Positions 56,508-64,000 of a stretch of DNA of 64,000 bases are shown piece after piece (positions within the stretch are counted from its first letter, which is position 1; each line of letters begins with the position of its first letter). The notes under the pieces were generated by a model. That model did not search any database, was not told the DNA's origin, and saw only the letters and a list, made by a program, of their open reading frames with translations. A program made the translations under genes and the position numbers. Origin of the DNA: Tridacna crocea. Its lineage: Eukaryota > Mollusca > Bivalvia > Cardiida > Cardiidae. The DNA is taken from positions 29,086,296 to 29,150,295 of the forward strand of contig OX031068.1 of the NCBI GenBank assembly GCA_943736015.1. The letters run 5' to 3'.

Positions 56508-56639
56508 GTCACGTTAAGTCACAGCTCTAGTTCAACTTGCTGAAATAAAAAGGAATTGCAGACAACAAATGAAATGTAGTTCCAGCAATAAGATTTGTCT
56601 CTGACAGTCAAAAACATATCGGGAATGTAGTTCAAAAAT

Positions 56640-56760
56640 AGGTTAAGTGTTTGATAGAAAAAATAATTTGTTGGAAAAGGAGAAAATGCTAGTTCCCAAT
56701 ATTTTCTCATTTCAACATTATTTTCAAAATACATTTTCCTGGAGGTAATCAAGGGTTAAT
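56640..56760 (-). mobile_element. Decayed MITE hairpin and L end
   Basis: 'aatttgttggaaaaggagaaaatgctagttccc' with a weak return arm, then 'aatcaagggttaat'. Confidence 0.45.
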
Positions 56761-56831
56761 AAACTTTTCTTTCCATCTTTGTAGTGTAAATATGGAAGGG
56801 AGGTGCAAAACGCAGAAACTAGTTTACCTCG

Positions 56832-57215
56832 GTGGAGAAGAGAGAAATCAAAAACCATAATACTTTTTGGGAAGAAGTTGTGAAGTATTCAACGAAAAAG
56901 TGGGGCAAAAGTGTTCCACCATCCACACTCAGTGTTTTTTTTTTAAAAAACAAACAGAAATGGACCAGTGGTTTGGAAGATTACAGGGTTCAGACTAGCA
57001 CACCAAAACACATGAACCTGGATGAGAGCCTTTATCGTTGGTACTCAGACTTAAGTTCAAGAAATATTGTTGTAAGTGGAAATATGCAATGGTCAAAAAG
57101 GCAAAGAAACTTGGCTGTGAGCTGGGGATTCAGGATTTATCTTATTCCAATGGATGGCCGGCCAGATTTAAGAAATGCCATAGTATAAGAGCATGCAAAC
57201 CTAAATGTAAGAATA
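56832..57215 (+). pseudogene. CENP-B/pogo (Tigger)-type DNA-binding domain fragment, frameshifted
   Basis: The first frame (56832-57100) contains PPSTLSVFFLKNKQKW and LDESLYRWYSDLSSRNIVVS. The second frame (from about 57090) continues KKAKKLGCELGIQDLSYSNG and WPARFKKCHSI. This is the order seen in the N-terminal helix-turn-helix region of pogo/Tigger transposases and CENP-B: a HTH ending in LKNK..W, L...LY.W....R...V, then NGW..RFK. One frameshift lies between the parts, a T9-10 run sits inside the first, and the DDE catalytic region is absent. It is a dead fragment with short TTAA MITEs on both sides. Confidence 0.65.
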
Positions 57216-57224
57216 TTTTTCAAG

Positions 57225-57592
57225 TCCAACCCAAGTTTTTACTGGTTTTAATTCTTTATCTCGACCAACTTCCTGTTGACTTTTTTTTCACCAGCAATTT
57301 CTCCTTTTCTCACACTGTATTGTACTCTTTACAATACAAATTTCAAATTTTTAGTCACCTTTATTATGTCATCTGCAAATGCTTTTGATTTCGACAAACC
57401 TAAAACAGCCACGTAGGAAGCATTTCAAGATTGGGGGGGCTAACTTCAAAATACTGAGATTTTTTGCGTGCTAGTTGCATTGCGCTAAAAACTCATATTT
57501 TAGGTACTATGATTTTCAAAATTATTAGGGAGGGCTGAGCCCCCCCCTTTTCCTACGGGCCTGTAAAATATTGTCGTTTGGTAATTAGTTAA
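57225..57592 (+). mobile_element. TTAA MITE right half with nested CAGG element
   Basis: The hairpin return arm (AGCAATTTCTCCTTTTCTCAC) and R half run to 57400, then the 158-bp nested element, then TAAAATATTGTCGTTTGGTAATTAGTTAA. Confidence 0.75.
57406..57563. mobile_element. 158-bp MITE with CAGSC.CGTAGGAA ends and a 5-bp TSD
   Basis: It begins CAGCCACGTAGGAAG and ends TTCCTACGGGCCTG, imperfect 14-bp inverted repeats. TAAAA is duplicated at 57401-57405 and 57564-57568, and the empty site is known from other MITE copies ('gcctaaaatattgtcg', 63225). Superfamily not assigned. Confidence 0.8.
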
Positions 57593-57769
57593 CTCTTTAT
57601 TTCAACCAAAATCCTTTTGATTTTTTACAAGATGAAAACCTTTTAGACTCAAACCAAAAGCATTTACAGACAAAGGTGAAAAAACATTGCAGGAGAAGGA
57701 GAAATGTTGTATATTTGCATTTTCTCCTTTTTTAAGTCTTTTTTTGTAGTTCTGTTTTTCTAAAGGATT

Positions 57770-58020
57770 AGCTCACCTGGGCTGCTCAGTGGTCAGCAAA
57801 CTTGTGACCTGGCTGTGGTGAGTTTGATACCCACTGAGGCAAACTTTCTTTCCTGCCTCTTACGGCTGATGCATGTGAGAATGTAGCGAGTGATCCTGAA
57901 AGAAGTTTATGTCAAGTTTAAGCCAGGAAATACATGCATAGGAGCACTGACTGCTATGATATGACCTCAGCTGTTCAAATGGCAATTAAATCTAATTCAA
58001 TCAATCAATCAATCAGTCAT
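57770..58020 (+). mobile_element. tRNA-derived SINE, family Y
   Basis: The tRNA-like head CTGCTCAGTGGTCAGCAA ... GAGTTTGATACCCACTG (A- and B-box positions) is followed by a ~150-bp body and a (TCAA)n tail at 57996-58014. The flanks show no clear TSD. Confidence 0.5.
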
Positions 58021-58238
58021 GAGAATTGGAAGTATAAAGCTTTTGAAAAGATTATAGGAAAAGAGGAAAATATAGATGACCTACATGTTGTTTTTCCTCA
58101 AGTCTTTTTTTTAACAACTCAAAACAGTAACCATCCCTTGACCTATATTTGTCAGTTGCAAATGCTTTCAGTATTGTTTGTTAAAGTATTAGCTTCAGGT
58201 ACAGGAAATAGTGAGAATGTAAACACTGATATAAATTT

Positions 58239-58467
58239 TTAAATCTTTACCAAACTACATAATTTTATACTTGTCCAAGTTGAAAGTTTTTGCAGACAAA
58301 GAAATAAATGTAACTCAAAAATTGAAATTTGTTTTCAGCAGGGTAGCAAACATTGTGGGAAAAAGAGAAAATGCTGGTTATCAGCATTTGCTTCTTTTCC
58401 CATAATGTTTTCAGACTGCTCCTTTCATAGGGTTTTAAAAAGTTGGGATTTTGTGGTAAAGGTTTAA
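58239..58467 (-). mobile_element. TTAA MITE (duplicate of 50749)
   Basis: TTAAATCTTTACCAAACTAC to GGGATTTTGTGGTAAAGGTTTAA. It was present before the segmental duplication. Confidence 0.8.
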
Positions 58468-58517
58468 ACAGGAATATGGGTTTACTGACTTCACTTTTTT
58501 TTTTTAAATGATAATTC

Positions 58518-58742
58518 TTAACCCTTTACCGTACAATCCCTGGTTTTTATGACCCTGAGGGAGAAGCCTTTTGAAAACATTGTGGGAAAAGGAGAAAATG
58601 CTGATAACCAGCATTTTCTCCTTTTCCCACGATGTTTTCTACCCTGCTGGAAACAAATTTTAAATAGTTACAGTTATATTGTCTTCTGCAATCGCTTTCA
58701 ATTTGGACAAGTCTAAAACTTTTGTCGTTGGTACAGAGTTCA
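58518..58742 (+). mobile_element. TTAA MITE (duplicate of 51023, fuller right end)
   Basis: TTAACCCTTTACCGTACAATC. Hairpin arms pair except CACGATG. The R half 'gtcttctgcaatcgctttcaatttggac' is kept here but lost at 51023. Confidence 0.8.
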
Positions 58743-58997
58743 GCAATTACACTCAGAATATTTTTGTAAAATACATGCATATATATATTTATGCACAGAA
58801 CTGCATTGTGAAATAAATAAGGTTTATTTGATGAATTCCTATTTTTTTTTATCTTGTCATCCTTTTTACACAATCCTGAGTTTTAACAACCCCAAATAGA
58901 GAAGGCTTTTGAAAACACTGTAGGCTTTCTAAAACATTGTAGGAAAAATAAAATGGTGGTAACTAGACGGGATGTCTTTGAAGAAAAAGAAGGCTTT

Positions 58998-59224
58998 TTA
59001 ACCCTTTACAACCCAATAATGACTTTTAACATGCTTGAGGAAGAAGCCTTTTGAAAGCACTGTCGGAAAAGGAGAAAATATTGGTAACCAGTATTTTCTC
59101 TTTTTTCCACAGTGTTTTCTACCCTATCAGGATCAAATTTCATTATTTGAGTCACATTTAAATTGTTGTCTGCAAATACTTTCAAGTTGGGCAAGGTCAA
59201 AACTTTGCTGTCTGGTAAAGAGTT
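58998..59224 (+). mobile_element. TTAA MITE (duplicate of 51496)
   Basis: TTAACCCTTTACAACCCAATA to CTGTCTGGTAAAGAGTTGA. The stem tip AATATTGGTAACCAGTATT has changed on both arms relative to its duplicate. Confidence 0.8.
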
Positions 59225-59235
59225 GAAATACTGGA

Positions 59236-59417
59236 GGTTTTTGGAAACATTGTGGGAAAAGAAGAAAATTATGGTGACCAGAAGGGAAGTCTTTCAGATA
59301 AAGAGATGGCTTTTGAAAGCATTGTTGGAAAAGATGAAAATGCTTGTGACCAGAAAAGGAGAAGTCTTCTGAGAAAAAGACAGCTTTTGAAAACATTGTG
59401 GGAAAAGATGAAAATGC
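59236..59417 (+). repeat. Tandem array of MITE left arms
   Basis: Three successive ~68-bp units, each a hairpin left arm (GAAAACATTGTGGGAAAAGATGAAAAT or a variant) plus 'gaccagaa.aggaagtctt', with no return arms. A shorter version is at 51400-51480. Confidence 0.65.
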
Positions 59418-59605
59418 TTTGTAGCTCAGCTGGTAACAACATTTGAGTGAGCATGTAGCTGGTACAAAATTCCAGCTTACCAATTTCTGTCAGAGAATTT
59501 ATGATAGTCATTGCAACAGGATACATTCCTATTTTGCTTCTGAATAACCTGTGTATGATGCCCTAGATGGTTATGTGGGAATGCAGCCAATGACTTGGGA
59601 ACACC
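59418..59605 (+). mobile_element. tRNA-derived SINE, family X (duplicate of 51749)
   Basis: TGTAGCTCAGCTGG head and the body motifs GATAGTCATTGCAACAGGA and GGTTATGTGGGAATGCAGCC. Confidence 0.6.
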
Positions 59606-59728
59606 ATAGTGAGAAGTGCTGAAAAAAAAAAGTGCTGGAAAAAAAAAAAGCTATTGAATATTTGAATAGTATCAACTCTTAGGCTGTTAACTGCAACTCA
59701 AGGACCTTTTGCAGACAGTGTTGATCAA

Positions 59729-59759
59729 GATCAGACTGCACAGAACAAATAGTCTGATC
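59729..59759. repeat. GATCAGACTGCAC hairpin, right arm damaged
   Basis: GATCAGACTGCACAGAACAAATAGTCTGATC. Outer pairing kept, inner part lost. Confidence 0.6.
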
Positions 59760-60962
59760 TTTGATCTATGCTGTCCTATAAGGGGATGTCTAATTCTGAA
59801 AAAAAAAAAACCTTTGAAATAGCCAAATTTTGGTTTTACTATCAGTTTGAATTTTTCATCTCAGTTACTTAGTAGGATAAGGGTTGAATTTTAAATGAAC
59901 AAATCGACTAGACTATAAAAGTTCTGTACTATTTAGTATTAATAACATTTACAGATAGTGTTTGATCAAAAGTTTCTCAAAAAAAGGACTTTATGAAGGA
60001 TATGAAATTATTGTGGCAAAAGGAAAAAAGCATGTAACCAGCAGTTTTCCTCAAGATTCTCATCATGTTTTCCTAAAGCCTAAATAGTGTCCCTAAGTAT
60101 CGGGACTGTCTTGTAAAGGGTTAAATTGCACAATAATTATTTGATTAAAATGTATAAGAAAGAGTCATATACAAGCATACTGTTTGACAAAAATTTTTCA
60201 TTGATTTAAATAAGCCACTACATAACTATGTGCAGATATGATTTTCCTTGATTTATATATGGCAATAAAACTTAGATAAATAGTCATTTTTCTCAATTAG
60301 ATACATTTTAATTACAATATCGAATTGTATCTTTTATCAATCAACCCAATAAATGATGCCCATAGACTCGTACTGCAAAACTATCGCAGCTGGGATTTAA
60401 AAAAAAAAAAATGGTCTAGGGGAGAAAACTCGTACTGCCTAAGAGTAAGAGTAAAACAAGAGTAGTCTCCCTTTTAATGATCCACCCTTCATCATTTCTC
60501 CCAGACGCTTGATGGATCAAAGTACTAAACACAACACCGAGAAAAAGGTGACATGCATGTAACGTTTTTAATTTGTTTTTGATAAAGATTTCAATTGATT
60601 TTAACAAAAGAGTGTCATTGATATTGATTTTAATACAAAACACTAGAATCGAAGTTTTAAATAAGATTATTTCCTGCTTTTTCTACTTGAAAGTCGATTT
60701 GGATCACCGAGAAAGGTTTTTATCTTTGAAAATCGCCATTTGCAACTTAGGTATGAGGTTTGCGGACGGCATAGTTTAAAATGACCCTTCACAGAATGTA
60801 CGATCTGATTCCGAGTCTACACAGTTAACTTGTTTCGTAAACCTTTCAGTGCAAAATAAATAAATTCAAATTCCAGTGGACGGCTCTAAACACATTCTAT
60901 TGAAACTTACAAAGATTTGGTTTGTATAGGTTTGACTTCACCAGCGGATGACATAGATCAAA

Positions 60963-60992
60963 GATCAGACTTCACGTTCTGTGCAGTCTGAT
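60963..60992. repeat. GATCAGACTTCAC hairpin
   Basis: Duplicate of 53327 with GTGCAGTCTGATC as the return arm. Confidence 0.65.
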
Positions 60993-61206
60993 CTTGATTT
61001 ATGCCGTCCGCAAAAGTCTCTGCTTTCGCCTATGGCTTCGAAAGGGTTAAGCCAATTTGGATAGAGTTTAAATCTTTATCAGATAGATATAGTTCCAGTA
61101 CACTGTTCAAATCGTCCACAGAGGTTTGATGTCTAAGGCGCGTAAAAACGAAAACTTCAAGGTGCTAAATATAATAACAGTTGCCCTTACAGTCTTTGTA
61201 GATCAT

Positions 61207-61237
61207 GATCAGACTGCACAGAACGTGCAGTCTGATC
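61207..61237. repeat. GATCAGACTGCAC hairpin
   Basis: Duplicate of 53571, perfect 13-nt arms. Confidence 0.75.
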
Positions 61238-61835
61238 TTTGATCTACACCGTCCACTTTCCTCAGACTTTCTGTACAATTTTATGCGACTTTAAAACCTT
61301 AATTTATATTTATTAGTTTGGATAGCTTTTTTTAGACTGAAGTTATATCTTGTTTATTTGGCGCTCTATGGTTTTGTAACGGGAATGGTTTGATATTCAT
61401 TGGGATTTATTTTAATTAAACATTATCTTCCTACCGTGATAAGCCAACTTATGTTTTGAATTTGAGCTATAAAATGACCTTCCATATTTAGCGATATATT
61501 TTGATATCATCATTGAATGAAAACATAGTTTTGTTTGTAAGTTTGCGTTAAGTTGTCGTAGTGGTTATCATAACTCATTAATTTCATGTACTGAACATCT
61601 ATTACCTCAATGATATCTGTTACAAAATATTGCATTTTTATTGTAGCGCGATCTTACAATGAATTCCAAATTCAAATATTGGCGGTTATAATTAACATGA
61701 AATAAACGGGAGACTACCTGCCGCCTGTTAAGAAAAATAATAAGTTTGACCGTTTTTTTTTGTGGCATGTCGTTTTTAGAACGGTTAAAATTAACAATTT
61801 GACCTTATGAACTGATTGAAATTCGTTACACCTAG

Positions 61836-61929
61836 ATGAAAAATTATCGTTCGTCAAACGGATCGATGCTACAGACGTAACCTTGTTATTCGTCCTCGGT
61901 TTTATGCTTGCTCTTGGCTAGCATTTTTT
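61836..61929 (+). pseudogene. Broken copy 3 of the signal-anchor exon
   Basis: The ATG and GTAAGG donor match 43935-44029, but the frame meets TAA after 14 codons and one T is missing in 'cttgttattcg'. Confidence 0.35.
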
Positions 61930-62744
61930 GTAAGGTGCACAGGCATATAGGGACCAGAGACAGGAAGAGGAGGTTCCATGTCCCGCCTTCTGCACATACT
62001 ATGCGCATACTTTAGCCGCAGTAATTAAGCACCTCCGAAAGTAGCCAAAGCGAGGTTTTGGGCGGAGTCTTTGTTTTGTAGGCGTACCATTCAATGGTAT
62101 GCACGTACTCACGACGTCAAGCAGTTTGAAATAAGCCTTTTCCTCTCCAATAAGGGAGACAACTGTAGCATTACTAATTACAAAGTTTTGTACGAGTTGT
62201 TTCCCTTTGACCATTAGTCGTTCATCATTCTCTTGCAAGACCCTTGTATTTCGAATGAATATCATTCCGGAACAAAAAGCCAAGCAAAATTGCAGGTAAA
62301 ATTGACGAAAATAAGCGATAGTCGCAACAAATTAAACAAATTGAGGAGAAAAAGCAATGTAAATTGGTGTTAAAAAAAATTGATGCGAAAGGAACAAACC
62401 GGAAATAGCAAATAATTAAGCTTGGTAGAGAAGACATGACACTATTTCTTTGATTTCTTTACGATTCTACGTGTGCCAATGGTTGTAAGTCGCATGTTTC
62501 TTTTTTTCAAGTAAACACGTGTATATCTTTGCATATGAACTTTATCAAAGACAATAAAACAGTAAACATGAACGGGAATTATCTGTTCAGTATCCGGATT
62601 GTAGATATATTCGGATAAAAGTTTGAATTGTGAGAAAAATTTGAAATTTGTTAAATACAACACCTTACGTTAGCTGGAAAGAAAATAAAAAAAATAGCAA
62701 AATGAGAGAGGTTGGTATAAATACAGTTGCAAAAACTCGTTTCT

Positions 62745-62865
62745 ATCGAATGGCAGTCATTTGAACACCCGGTAATTTCGACACCCTGTCATTTCGACAC
62801 ATTTTGGTCATTTCGATCCCCGGTGGAAAAATGTTTGCAAACTTTGGTCATATCGACACCTTATT
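62745..62865. repeat. 'tcatttcgacacc' short tandem repeat
   Basis: Duplicate of 55130-55270. Confidence 0.6.
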
Positions 62866-62973
62866 TTTTAGAACACTTTTTAAACTCGACCTTTTATTAT
62901 CAAGGTACTTTAATTTCTTATAAAGATGTCATATCATTATAATTTTTTGTGGGTGTGTGATCAAAACAGGTTT

Positions 62974-63254
62974 TTAACCTTTTCCCAAGCGACAAACTTT
63001 TGGACTAGATCAAATTGAAAGCATTTGCAGACGACAATTCAACTCTTGCTGAAAAGATTATTTCTGTCTACGATAGGGTAGAAAACATTGTGGGAAAAGG
63101 AGAAAATGCTGGTTACCAGCATTTTCTCCTTTTCCCACAATGTTTTCTACCCTTCACAAAACAAATTTCAAATTTTCAGTAACTTTTATTTTGTCATCTG
63201 CAAATGCTTTTGATTCGGACAAGCCTAAAATATTGTCGTTTGGTAATGAGTTAA
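62974..63254. mobile_element. TTAA MITE with two R-type halves and a 79-bp perfect palindrome
   Basis: TTAA at 62974-62977 and 63251-63254, 281 bp. Both ends are R type: on the left CGACAAACTTTTGGACTAG and 'gcatttgcagacgac', on the right their inverse. The normal L half is absent. The palindrome 63075-63153 is perfect, 39 bp per arm around T63114. Confidence 0.85.
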
Positions 63255-63930
63255 ACTAATTTACAATACTTAGATTCCCTGACAGTGAAATTGTATGGCC
63301 TTAAATGTACGAAAAACCGCTCTTTCCCTATGTCGCTGAAAAAGGTGGTATCAGCAATGGTAAATTACAGTAAGCAATTGTGGAACTATGAAGAGAGTAT
63401 CAATGCCATACGTTAATCATATGCTTTAATTTCGTTTTAATGGTCATTTATTGGGGAATCTTACAATTTGAATAACTGTGGCACAATTATCAATTGTCGC
63501 TGAAAATTACTTAACTTCAGTGACTGCTCTGTTTTAGGTGATATGTGGAGTAGGGGCCCTAAATGATGTGTTTCTGTAAAACTTGAGTAATTCATAAACA
63601 ACCTCTACATGTTATCCAAAGTTAAGAAAACACATTTGCCTACTATAGTTAAAGCAAAAATATTGAGTGCATCAGGTATGGCTTGGGTACCAAATTTGTA
63701 AAATCTTATTTAACCTCCATGATTACTTTAAACAGAATTTCTGAGTGTTTATTGGTATCCTGATTGAATTTTCATACAGGCCAAGGTCCCATGTAGATGG
63801 CACAAGTGCTTCCTTTGGTAGGATTATCTTAAATCTGACTAAAACTGTCCAGAATATACAAAATCTTTAACTTCCATGATTGTTAACCTCCGGTACAAAA
63901 TCAATACTTTGCTACACCCTGCATTGTTTT
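63255..63930. other. No recognisable feature
   Basis: Unique-looking AT-rich sequence without repeat copies, splice-bounded frames or RNA genes that I can recognise. Confidence 0.5.
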
Positions 63931-64000
63931 TAGCTCACCTGAGCACAACGTGCTCAAGGGGAGCTTTTAGGATCACCCGGTGTCCGTCGTCCATCGTGCG
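63931..64000 (-). mobile_element. Edge of a pearl-type repeat (AGCTCACCTGAGCAC)
   Basis: TAGCTCACCT then the hairpin GAGCACaacGTGCTC (63941-63955) and 'ggtgtccgtcgtccatcg', the start of a GTCC-type microsatellite. It runs off the window. Probably the 3' terminus of another Helentron-like family, in reverse orientation. Confidence 0.6.

Larger units (their letters stand above)
58030..62976. repeat. Triplicated unit, copy 3 (long form)
   Basis: Collinear with 50528-55374. By eye around 90 percent identical with scattered indels. Confidence 0.85.

Noticed and set aside
52783-60643. Similar minus-strand frames at 52783-53010 and 60416-60643
   Set aside because: Differences between them are largely amino-acid changing, and the third copy (about 42790-43000) is broken.
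54407-62283. Similar minus-strand frames at 54407-54619 and 61999-62283
   Set aside because: The third copy reads differently in that frame and there are no splice or start signals; they are retained by recent duplication.

Overview
The window looks like AT-rich nuclear DNA of a bivalve mollusc. The grounds are intron-like spacing, no bacterial-style operons, elements of the 'pearl'/Helentron-like kind (tandem ~150-bp core repeats, an ACGG- or GCCC-rich microsatellite and a short 3' hairpin), the AGCTCACCTGAGCA-type repeat at the right edge, tRNA-derived SINEs, and dozens of TTAA-flanked palindromic MITEs. The species cannot be named from this sequence.

1-34.6 kb. A spliced host gene seems to run on the minus strand. 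Likely exons, in order of transcription, lie at 34584-34627 (possible first exon), 27091-27123, 19481-19609, 19248-19315, 18673-18701, 14306-14394, 7326-7375 and 2754-2959. Several neighbouring pairs join in a compatible reading phase. I do not recognise the product. Its 3' exons sit in a 5.5-5.8 kb direct tandem duplication (1995-7500 and 7855-13655). The exons in the right copy carry stops, and each copy has its own pearl-type insertion. A second, smaller tandem duplication (14648-16742 / 16764-18402) lies in an intron. Introns also hold an intact non-LTR retrotransposon ORF (30855-33217) and many MITEs.

34.6-42 kb. A transposon cluster: an element with 21-bp perfect terminal inverted repeats, a complete SINE with a 13-bp target-site duplication, two neighbouring fold-back elements whose inverted arms are built of short tandem repeats, another pearl element, and more MITEs.

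42-63 kb. A 2.6-4.8 kb unit is present three times in direct orientation (42.2-44.8, 50.5-55.4 and 58.0-63.0 kb). It carries a short candidate first exon encoding a basic N-terminus and a hydrophobic stretch. The exon is open in the first copy and frameshifted in the other two. Between the copies lie a complete 1.6-kb pearl-type element and a 530-bp miniature LTR retrotransposon. The latter has a tRNA-Pro primer-binding site, a polypurine tract and a tRNA-like pol III promoter inside each LTR. There is also a decayed CENP-B/pogo-type transposase fragment.

The two most notable signals are the miniature LTR element whose LTRs contain a tRNA-like gene, and the TTAA MITE family with a 67-79 bp perfect palindrome whose arms co-vary between copies.
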